The notes under the pieces: model-generated
Told to the model about the DNA's origin: nothing
What the model saw: only the letters and a program-made list of their open reading frames with translations
Database searches by the model: none
Program-made: the position numbers and the translations under genes
Origin: Trichostrongylus colubriformis
Taxonomy: Eukaryota; Nematoda; Chromadorea; Rhabditida; Trichostrongylidae
Assembly: GCA_963978905.1 (NCBI GenBank)
Contig: OZ022261.1
Span: 8,805,992-8,869,991 of the forward strand
Direction of reading: 5' to 3'
DNA length: 64,000 nucleotides
Part shown: piece after piece, positions 36,667-48,600 of the stretch
Layout: each line of letters starts with the position of its first letter
Position numbering within the stretch: the stretch's first letter is position 1

Positions 36667-39600
36667 CTCCGACTGCGTATAATGAACCATCCGATGAAGT
36701 GATTCCAAATTTTGTCAGCCGCTTTGAAGATGAAGAATCTCGGATGAGACTAGCGGTGTCGGATCTGGACCTCAGACGTCTTGAGTTCTGTCTCGGCAAG
36801 CGAACAAAAGCTGTCGGTATTGTCATTGGAGTCATCGATGTCTGCTCACTAACCACAGCATTCGTTAAGTGCATTCAACTCTTGCAACACTTCGGGTAGG
36901 CCACATTTACATTTAGTACACTTTGTCAGTCTCTTATCACGCGTAACGTCATACCCATAGCGAAGGTACCGATGACTACATTTTGTATGTGCACAAACAG
37001 TTTAACACAGTACCCTGTACACAGTCGAAAAAATGCGAAATGCCCGTCAGAAAGGTGAGCCAAGCCATAAACACCCTCCCGATGTTCAAATGAGACTTCA
37101 CGCCGCTACCCATTCGGCCATTGGACTGCTGGGATTCCTTCGACCTGTACGATTCCGATTTTTGCATACATTGGATCCAGTTCGCATTGGTTTTGATGCA
37201 GATTCAATAGGGTTCTAATATGCATTTACTGAACGCTAAAACTAGGAAGCACTGTAAGAAACAGGTCGAATTGCTTCCAAGCAACTTTTGTCATTTAGTT
37301 TTTGGTTCCTCCCTCTCCGCTCTAACCCCCCTCCCCTCCCAGAAATTCGTTTAGGCAAATTTGGCACCCGTTTTTTGGTTCATCTATGTAATCCTACAAA
37401 TGCAAAAAGCCGTTTCAGAAGAGCTCATCATGCCCTAATGGGCCTTACATATAAGATTAGGCCGCCTTGATGAACCAAAGCGGAACACTGTTCGGCGGTA
37501 AGCGGTAGTGTCCGGTGTGGCGATCTTTATCAACCACAGAAACTTCTTCATAAGCCCATTGAGATATTCTTTTTTCAAAATCAGATCCAAATGAAGCATT
37601 ATTCCGCCTTTGTGAAACTGTAGATCTTCTTTCAGCTTAGTTTGTCAGAGGTACTTGAAGAAGCGAATTTGTTTACATTTTTATCAGTTTTTCTTCCCAA
37701 TCAACAACTATGCCCACAAGCCAAATGCGTCACCTCTATTTAGTAGACCATCGGGGATGTAGCGGAAATGTATGTATTTCAATCCATGTGGTGCGGCAGC
37801 AGTTTATCAAGTCTACTGGTTTTAGCAGTAACGTGTTTACCACCGCTTCGCGAAGCTTATGTATCGATCGCAGCGCGCTTATGTATTGATCGCAGCTGCG
37901 CAAATCTGTGTTGTGTGGCGGTCATACGGAGACGAGCGCTACAAAAGGGGCCGGGCTGTGGGCGTAAGGCCTCGCGAGCCTTTACAGTAAAAGGCCTAAG
38001 TTGACTGACACATAATTCACTTCAGATACACTCCAATAGCAACTTTCGCTTGCTATTCAATCGGTGTTTTGTATACATCGCATCTCATCGCTATTCTCGC
38101 TTGTTGGTATGGCATCACTAGGGAGCTATCGTCGTGGATCGTGCCGAAAATTGTGCTCAAGTGCACCACCGTCATGCTACTGATAGCGATTACCTGCATT
38201 TTGTCATATTTCATTTCAAAGAATCCTTCTTATTTTGGAGGTGTGATAGCACGTGGCTTGAACGTCGATTATCTTGAGCACAAAAGTGAGTTTATATTTT
38301 TCTGCTGAAAGAAGGTATCCATGAGTCAATGATACTCTTCAAAGGTGCAATTGACTTCGGCACAATTGTGCTAGTAACAATCACAGCGGCCGTGGCAATG
38401 GGGCAGATATGGCTATTATTGCTGCTCATTGGATGCTACAGAGACACGCGTAAAAAGGAGCTGAGGCGGCTGCTGGAAGAGGCATTACGAGTCGAGAAAT
38501 CGAAGGAGGAACAGAGGCAAAAGGAAGAAAAAGGTATGGAGAAATACGAAGTTTGTGCTACCTTCATGAGCATGGAAAATGAACAAGCTTCAGAAGGAGC
38601 TACCGTGATAGAGATTCTGTGCATATGCATCATGAATATTTGTAAAGGCACCATTGGGGCTCATGAAGAAAAACGGGATAGGAAAGAGAAGTACTCTGTG
38701 AATGAAAATTGGAGTTCTGAAGAGATGATCTGTGGCGAAACTCGCGATAGAAACGCGATCCTGAAAACCTCGTTTGACCGATTTCGGGTTTTGGTGCCGC
38801 AGCTGGTCGAGTTTTCGTGGAAAGTGGGCAACGTCCACGGCAGCTTTCTGTGCCAGCTTCGGCACTTTTACGATGATACGATGCGGTTCAGTGGGAATGA
38901 CAAGCCGATTTATTGACCGCCGATCGCGGTAACTACATGAGCAGAAAAGCCCAGCATAAGGAGGCGGGGCGCCGCGAGGAGGCTGATGAAGGGTCGCGTT
39001 GGCCGCGACACTCCGCGCGGCGCCGAACATAAAACAATTCACTGATAATCATGTCACAGGATGCCGTCATACATGAAAACTAACTAGAGTAGGATTAAAA
39101 TGCAACCAAATAAATGCAACCAAATTAAATGTGCGTAAGGAACATTATCTATTTGTCACCACAATCAACCGAGAATAATGATGCAGTAAGAGGAATCTAC
39201 AAATACCGATCACCAAGCTGGTATGTCGATCTTCTCGCTTCGCTTCGGTCACGCTCGCATAGCCGACTCGTCGTAGAAGTGGTTGACTCGAGCAGAACTG
39301 AGCTTCCTCTGGCATTCGGGTCGTAACGCGTGACCATCATACGATAGATAAAGCAGAATAACAGCAGAGGTTGAGCGGTGGATAGACAGGACTCGAGAAG
39401 ACCCATTTGGAAGAGTAGTAGTACTGAGTCGATCGAAGGTAGATATCGGGCTGGCGACGGGGAGGACGACATGTGAGGAGAATACTAGCGAAGGTTGAAA
39501 CGTCGACGGTGATCAGGTATTATGGACGCAGATGCTGGTAGGAGTACTGATGGGGGGAGGAAAGTGGAAGAGGCGAGAGGGAGGGGGCAAAGAAATGGAG

Positions 39601-42600
39601 ACGGCGTCGACAGTAGGTGGCTGGAGCAAAATAGGGTCAGAATATACAGAACCGGAATCCATTGGCGATCAGAGATGACGGCGTTTGGATGGTGCTGCAG
39701 ACCTCTGCGAGCATAGGACGGCGTTGTGTCCGCCACGGCAAAAAGAGCAAGTTACATTGCAGTTTCCACCGTGATCAGGACGCAAACATCGTCCGCATAA
39801 GTGCAGTTCGGATGCTCGCATGGCCCTCGAAACCGTGTCAGGATGGCGGTGACAGCGGGCTGTGTGGTGGTTGTCGGGATTTTCACCGACAGGACAGAAT
39901 ACACAATTCGACGTGGGAGCGGTACGCTCCATCAGCACATGGATGTCATCTTGAATTTGGGACACCTTAACAAAGACCGCTTCCAGCCGATTAGAAATGC
40001 GACAAACGGTTTCGGTGAGCGATTCCATGGAAGCACGATGTTCCAGCTCCATCAGTTGAATTTCGCGGTCGATGTCGTCGGCCATACAGATGCGAATGGG
40101 CCCTGCTTAAAGGTCTGACGTCTGAAACAAAAACAGCTACAAGCAAAAGCTATGCCAGGTGGCAATGTTCCTCTTCACAGTCGAGTGGCGCAGTGGTGCA
40201 TCTGCGGTCCGGAGGATGGAAGAGCGGCGCCCGTATCGTCCGTACTTCTGAGGTCACCGAGCTTTCCAAGAGACCGTGCTGCTGTGAGCGCTATGGTGAA
40301 TACCTTCTTCAGCACGAGCCATAACCCTTTGAAAAGGAGCAGTATGGCAATCGGTCCGAGGAAGTAGGTTGGGACCAACACCGAAACTACAGCACCTAAA
40401 ATGAATAGGGTCGACTTCCAATGACCGACTGCTACTACCCATAGTGGTGAAAGGTCCGGTAGACTGAACTCGTCGAACCAGTCGAGTTGGGGCAAGACCT
40501 CCGACGTATTGACCAGCGCGATGCTCGAGAAATCTGCGTGGGGATGGTAGTACAGTATGCCTTGAAGCCTAGCCGACACGTTTTTTCCTCCACATGTGGT
40601 GTAACATTCGTGGTCGACTACTGCATCATTAAATGGCAAGTGCAGAAGTGTGCTCTTATTGTGTGGATTGCATTCCACTGAGAAAACGTATCTGTCGCAT
40701 TTGATTGTTGTCCATGAGCTCGAAAGCGTGAAACAGGATACTGAGGCTTGGCTACCTTCAGTGCAGCTATAGCAACCTTGTAACGGCCCGATGTTCAAAA
40801 CACAGGGTTCGCTTATGCTGAGTGTGGCCTTATCGAGGTCGAGGGTAGAGGAGATCGCCACTGTGAATTCATCTTCGGTAGTCTCTGACTCGACGGAGCC
40901 ATTCACACCCAAGAGCGTGACGCGTGGTTTGTAGATCGGAAGAACGTAGTCAGGGTTCCTGCGTAGTTGTGACAGGTTGTTGTGCGGACAATGACACCTT
41001 GGTCTATTTCCACTCACATCACAGTCACAAAAATGAGCATTCATGCAGGAAGAGAATTGTGATCGTGCCTGTTCCTCGCTTGAGCAGATTACCGGAAAGA
41101 TGAAATCAGGAGGAAGCGCGATTGTCTCTCCTGTAGTCTGCACAAATCGGTGATGATGCGGTTGCATGTTCTGTACAGAAATCACCGTGAAGTTGAAATT
41201 TCCAAATGAAGCCGTACTGTATGGCAATAATTTGAGCCTTCCTGTTCGTTGTTTGTTGTATACGCGGATAGTAACGTCAACTGTGATGATGGGATCCCAC
41301 GCTGTGCACTCGAATATTTCGTACACGTTCGATGATATGGGAATATGGATAACCCGGTAGAATGTGCAGGGCCGTACAGGAATCGCACAAATGCAATTGA
41401 ACCCACTACATTGGACTGAACATGCGGAGTATCCTGGATATATTGAGGAGCTGTTCAGTTCAGGAATTACGCTTTTGGGCTCTAATGATTCGCATGTATT
41501 GCCTGTACATGAGCCCATTCCTCGGCAGCGTGTCACGTAGCGAACTTGCTGTTGCGTCACTCTCGTCCAAAACCATGACAGTTTAGAGCACTCCAATTTT
41601 AGTGGCTGTCTTTGAAGTTTTATGAACCCCACACTCGTATTTGAGTGGCGTAATTGAATGCATAGACTCGACTGAACCCTATTGAACAGTATCTCGTCCC
41701 TGTATCCGTAATTACACTCGTGGTGATCCGTGCAAGTCAATTCTATTGAGTGGCGAATGAATCCGTTTTGACATGAATGAACTCCAGTTATTAGGCACAA
41801 GGCTATAACCGCTGTGATAGGCACAGGTCGAAGAATCGCTGGAGAAAACGAACTTAACGAAAACGGTGCAGGCTGGTTAGTTGGGTTCAAGACAGAAAGC
41901 TCAATGGATTCGCTGTTCGGTGGGGGACTTAACTCTGCTACAGCAGCCCTTCTCTTCTTGACCCGGTCGCGAATGAACCATACTGCCATAACGAGTATAC
42001 TTGCAAAGAAGTACAGAATGATTCCCGAGGTTATGAGTGCTCCTGTGGGCCAACAGTGTGGATTAGCAACTAATCGCTTTGATAGAAATCTTGAGGCATG
42101 ATCACAAAAAGCAGTCGATCGACAAAATCGTGTTTCCGTCCCGTCCCTGTGTCGCATCGTTACCTTTATGGCGGAATCAGTGGGGGACGGAGGCAGCCTG
42201 TATTGCAGCGGTTTCGTCTGTTCGCCAAAACGCTTGCACTTACTGTCAAAGCACAGTTTAAAAGCGGATTGCGGTGGCCAAATAATTACGGAGCTATTTG
42301 AGCAACTAATGGGTTCCTGCAAGGTGAGCGCTGGACATATCATGAGTACCGTCAGTAAGAGTAAGGTCGCCATGTTTTTTTGCCCGTGCGCTTCGCGCTT
42401 TTTCGAGCTCTCTTTCACATGAACACTTTGTGCCTTCGTGGACTGTTCGTTCTCTGGACACTCGCGGAAGCGTTCTCGCTGTTTTTGTGGCAGTGCTTCG
42501 TATGCTTTCGTTTTTGCGGCTCGTGGCAGAATTGGTCGCGTGCGAGGAGGCGCAGTGAGTGCCGTTGATGGCACTGTGCCTTCGGTCTCTCCATCAGCTG

Positions 42601-45600
42601 CTGGCGTTTTTTCCTCACCCCGTGGCAGTGTTGCTCTGATTTCTAATGGATAGAGCTTGTTTATTGGACGTTGGACTGGTATTGATCTGTGTGGAATTTT
42701 TACCTTGGCAGAGCGGATCTTCCCATCTGCGCTTGGTAGCAATTCAACTACTCTACCCATCGGCCAGTGTCCGCGCGGGATCATGTCATGTTCTAGTAGA
42801 ACAATTTCACCTTCTTCCGGGATCGATCTTGTGTTGACTCGCCCTATTTTAAATAGCCTTTTTTGCGTGTCTCTCAACAGTGTCAAATATTCGGTGTTCC
42901 ATATATACCAAAACTTGTCGGCGATTTTCTCAGAAAAACGTAAGGCTTCTCTTGCTTGTGAGACTGTCCGTAACCCGTCCTCGTCATAGGTTGAGTCATC
43001 ATCACTATCGATTTCTCGACATGTTGGAAGCGAAAATTCCAAATTTCCTTGGAGGAAATCTACAGGTCGCAGTGGAATGGCATCGATATCTGATGTGTTC
43101 ACCGCTGTTAAGGGTCTAGTGTTGAGGATGGCTTCTATTCGAGCGATGGCTGTGGTCATTTCTGCAAATGACAATTTTTTCCGACCCACACTTTTTTGGT
43201 ATGCAATTTTAACCGATCCAACCAACCGCTCCCACACGCCTCCCATCCAAGGGGCACCGGGAGGGTTGAAAATCCATGTGATCTTGTTTTCGGCGCAGTA
43301 TGTGTGGAGCGACTTGTCATGCGCAGGGAGGTGCTCAAAATACGAATCGATGACCTTCTTACCGAGCGTGAAGTTGCTGCCACAATCGGTACGAACAAGC
43401 TTGGGTACCCCTCTACGGGCCGTAAATCGAATGAAACTGTTAACAAATGCGGTAGCTGACAGGTTCTCAACAAGTTCAAGATGGATCGCTCGTGTAAGGA
43501 GACATGTGTATAGGCACACGTAGGCTTTCGCATTGTCTTTCATGGAGTATGGTCCGAGGAGATCACAACCTGTGTGTTCGAATGGTCTCGCCCGTCGAAC
43601 GCGGTCCGGAGGCAGCGGGCCCATATCCGGTAGTCTAAACGGAAGGCTTTGTGCTCGGCGGCAAATCGAGCACTGGTTGAGTATACGTCGTGCTTGTCTG
43701 GAGGGGCGCGACAACCAAAAGCGTTGTCGCGCTATCGTGAGTAGATGGTTCTTCCCACAGTGTGTATTGTTTCTATGTAGCTCTGAAAGAATCAGCTTCA
43801 TAAGCTCCGACTGTGCTGGCACGTAAATCGGATTGCGCGTATCGAAGGGTAGATGAGCATTCTCCAATCTGGAAGCACAACGGATAATTCCCTGATCGTC
43901 TCGGAAGATGTTCTTACCCTTATTACGAGTTTGCAACTCCTTCAAGCTGATTCCTTTGTGTTCACACATGAATATCATCTTTTCCGCGAGTTCTATGTCT
44001 TTTGCTGTGATATATGGGTCTATATCGAACTGAGACACGTTACGAAGTTGCAAGTTGCGACCTTTGTTTCTATTCATTCGCTCAGCCAGTCGTTGTATAA
44101 ACTTTGCCACGTATGCTGTAACTCTCGCGGCTTTCGACAGACTACTGAACCTTTGTAGGTCCACTAAATTTTCAGGCACATCTTTTTCTTCAACTTCTGT
44201 TGCTGGAGCGCATACTATTTCCTCCTCATGAGCAGTATCCAAGGGGAGAAAGTCGATGCATTCGATGTTCGTTAGCGCTGTTCTCTCTGAAAGTAGCCAC
44301 TGGGGGCCTCTGATCCAGTCCATTGAGGGGAGCTGAGCAGCGCTCACTCCTCGGGTGCCCGCATCTGCCGGGTTTTTCTCACCAGGTACATGGAAAAGTT
44401 CCACTTTCTGTCCCAGCGATGTAAGTTTATTAATGATGGTCCTTATGCGGTCTCTCTGATTAGTGACAAAGAGGGGAAGCCTTCTTGATGTACGGACCCA
44501 GTTTAGGGCTATAAAACTGTCGCTGACTATATTGATCTGAGTAGGTCCCGAAGGAAGTGCCGAGGCGATAGCTTCGGCTAGGCGTAGTGCCAGCAACATT
44601 GCCAGTAATTCGAGTCTCGGTATGGACAGCAAACGTTTCCGAGGAGCTAGTTTCGTTTTGCCACTCAGCAGTGTAGAAACTGCTTCAGATTCACGTTCCA
44701 TGAATGCACACACGGCCATGGCTTGACTACTGGCATCGGCGAAGATCCACAACTGGGTTGAAGTAGTAGTGTGTGTATAAGGGAACATCATCCTTGGAAC
44801 TTCGATGCGGGCATTGTTCACCTTTTCTGCGGTGGTGGTCCACTCTTGTGCCAATTTCCTTTCAATAGGGGCTATCCACTCCTTTGTAGTTTCGAAAATG
44901 GACCGAAGCAGGCATTTTTGTTTGATCAGAAGAGGTCCGCCAAATCCTATCGGATCATATATCGAATGGAGATTCCTTAGGGCGTCTCGTTTCACGTAAA
45001 CATCACTAGCTTCATTGGTGGAGAAGGAAAAAGTGTCTGTGACCGGATTGTAACTTACTCCAAGTAATTTCATGGGCCCAAAGGGTGCTTTATCGCTTTC
45101 AGCCAACTGCGAATTGACGGCGCTGGAATTGCTAACGAAAGATCTAAGGTTCATCCCGATTGCTGCGAAAAGCTCTTTCGATTCTCGGTACTTCGCAATT
45201 GCCTCTTCTTCAGTGGATGCTGTCATTAAGACGTTATCAACGTAAAGATATCGCATTATCTCGTGAGCCAGTGGAGTACCGACCCTGTGAAGGTGTGCGG
45301 ATATGACCATGTTCAAAATACTCGGCGATGCTGTAGTTCCAAAAGGTACTCGTTTCCAGCGAAACTCCACCACGTTGTCGATCGTAGGTGGTTTACTCGT
45401 ATCACGCAGCCACAAAAATCGGCATAGGTCTCGATGATTCTCCTGTATGCGTACCTGCGTGAATGCTGCTTGAATATCCGCTATCAAAATAATACGTGGC
45501 TGGCGACTAGCTACTAGGATATCGTGTATTTTGTTTACAAACGAAGCTCCTGTATAGAGAACATCGTTCAACGATAAGTGTCCCCGTTGACGAGAGGAAG

Positions 45601-48600
45601 CGTCGAAAACGATACGAAGTGGGGTGGTTTTATTTTCCTTCCACACACCTGAGTGTGGCATGTAGTATGTCCCGACGGAGTCAGGAACCCCGTCCACTAC
45701 TTCTTCGATGACGTCGTCTTTCGAGTATTGGTCCAGGATTTCTGCATACCATTTCTTCTGTTCTGGGAACGCGTTCAAATGTTTAGTCAGCGCTACTAAT
45801 CGGTTCAGAGCTAACTTACGGTTGTCCGTCAACTCCGAGATGTTTTCCTTTAGAGGAAACGGTGCGACGACATGATTCTCCTCGAAACGGATCGACTTTG
45901 CATACTTCGATCGGTAGGCGCATGTACTATCATCTTGAGCTCCTTCTCTCGTAGAGATACCCAAACTTTCCAATTCGAAGAGTAGTTTTATCTTCTCCGA
46001 ATCTGGGGTGCATTCGTTTACGATGGTGTTGCACGACTGAATGATTGGAGAGCTCGAAACCTTGGAATCAATGCTCCCACGACCATATGCTGCTAGTCCA
46101 AACACTGTCTTGGCTACACGCAGACCTGATGGCATTACAATAGGTGGGACATGCTCCAAGACGAGAGAACTGAATAAATCGATTCCGATGAGAATGTGAG
46201 GTTTCTGCATTTCTCCTCGCAACCGACTGTTCGAAAGGCATATGTCGTTTTCCTCCATGAAAAGGAGGTCTTTCTCAGTGAGGAGCACTGATGGAAATCC
46301 CTCAACCAGTGTTGGCTTTGTCCGTAAGGGGATCTGTAGTTCTTTGCCGTGAGCGCTCAGGATTTTCATTTGAACACTATGGGAGACAAAGGTGTCTACC
46401 GTTCCTCCAATACCGGATAAAGTACACTGTTCAGAATGGAGGACCGGGAGTGCTAGGGAGTCTGCCACGTGTTCTTCTACCAAGCTCACATGGGCTCCGG
46501 TATCGAAGAATAGCAGTGCTCGTAGGTATGACCTTGTTCTTTCGCTGAACACTAACGCCTCTACTGTCATGAGCACTATTTGTGTTGAAGTCAACCTCTG
46601 TGCCGTGTTAGTCATGTGGGTATATAGTAACGCGGAAGGTGAAGTGGCACTGAGCCGCTGTTCTGGCATTGAAGAGCTCTCCTGAGGCTGCACCTCGTTT
46701 TGGGTGTAGGAAGGCCATATTGGAGGCAGCGTTGAGCATGACGCGCTTGCATTAGTAAGGTTTTGTGTCACCCTCGGTCGCCGTTGCTTATTGCTACTAG
46801 CCTGTGGCGTTTCTGGTACTGGCGCGTTTCTTGTGCAGAGCGAACCGTCGTGAAGTCTGCCGCAGTGTGGACAATTTGATCGTCTGCATTCGTTACTCTT
46901 GTGTTCGCTCGAGAAACATTTCCAACATAAATTGTTTTCCATAACAACTTGTCTACGAGCGCTGGGTTCCGCGACGGTGCGACATTGGAATGACTTGTGG
47001 TTTGTCTTTTTACAGAATGCACATGGATTTGATGCAGAGACTACCCTCTCTCGTCGCACTGGGTCTTTCATGACCTGTTTTTGGTCCGGTCTGGCAGTAC
47101 TCAGTCGCTGCGAAATGTACCTGTAACGTGCAATAAGTTCCTCGAGATAATCCAAGGTCTGTCCTATGGAACACGATTCCGTATCTCGGTGTTCTTTCAG
47201 AAATTCCTCTACGATGTTCCGCGGTAACTTCTGGAGGATGTTTTCAGTCCACATAGGATCGTGAACTCCTAGGATGTTGTATCCCGTAGAGACCATTTCA
47301 TTCACGAGGGAACGAATTTCGTCAAACACGTGTTCGCAAGAGACAATGTTGCTTTTTGCAGGTTCAAGTTCTGCTAACCTTTTGATGACATGTGCTCTAG
47401 CATTGGTGACATTGCCATACTTCTTTCTCAAAAGATCAATCATCCACTGATAGTTTTGTGGAACTAGCTTTATACCTTTCACTGTCTTAGCTGCCTTCCC
47501 TGTAAGACTATCTTTGAGAAGGACCATTTTTTCGATCGTGTTCAATGTGGTGTTTCTGTGAACCATCGTGTCAAAGATTGCCCAAAATTCTGTGAACTCT
47601 TCAGGTTGACCGTCGAATTTGGGAATCGTGATTCGGGGCGGTTGAACTGAGTTTTGCGCTGGTTGTTCGCAGTTTAGCTTTGGTGTACTGGGCGGCATAA
47701 AATTTTGCTTGCGCGGTTTTGAAAAATGATCGATATTTTCATAGATAGGCTGGTGATCTTCGATGTCTTGTAGGTTTCCTTGGATGCCGCTGAATTTATC
47801 GGCTTCCAGATGTTCATGTGACAAAATGTTTCTGTACATGCTTCTTTCTGGCTTTTTTGGCTCATTTCTACCGTACTGCTCAGCTGTCTGTGCGCGCTGC
47901 AGAACTGGCGATAACGCTCTCGGAAAACGTGCGAATTCGTGGTGAATCTCAGAAAGACGCGTTTTTAGGGCTGATAGGATAGCGTCTGTTTCTGTGAGCA
48001 AGGAATCAAATCCGATGTCCGCTTCTATCTGTTGGAATTCGTCTAAGAATTCCTTCCTCTCACCCTTTTTTGTTGCCATATACTCTTTCTGGATTCCCTC
48101 AATAATCACAAGAACCTCACTCCTAGATGTTTCGAGAAGGGTAATGGCATGCTTTATCGAGTCATATAGTTGTGAGCAGTAGTCCTGTTTTGCGTCTACC
48201 GCTGTAGGATACTGTACCTCGTTCGTGAAAGGACGGAACATATCAATCTGCGCTTTTAGTAGCGCACATGCGCGCTTGAGGCTGCTCTTTTGAAAATACA
48301 GCGCCATGATTAGATTTCTTTGACCCGTTTAGGTGACCGATTTATTCCTTTGCGAGGGAATTGTCTACCTGCAAGGTGAACGCTTTGGTGCTACCAGTTG
48401 TCACTGGTTAGTAACGTGATGGGCTGCAGCCTGATCACAAGCCTGGGTTACTACTCCGGCTTTGGCAGGAAGTAGTAAGCGGGCAACACGAGAAAGTCGT
48501 GCGGTTGATGCACCAAAATTGTGCCAGCTTCGGCACTTTTACGATGATACGATGCGGTTCAGTGGGAATGACAAGCCGATTTATTGACCGCCGATCGCGG

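Noticed and set aside
38534..38916. Continuation of the 195-codon ORF past 38533 into the LTR.
   Set aside because: A good donor lies at 38534 and the composition changes after it; the frame runs into the retrotransposon, so it is probably read-through.
39522..40118. Plus-strand ORFs opposite the accessory gene and env region.
   Set aside because: Antisense shadows of the minus-strand BEL coding sequence.
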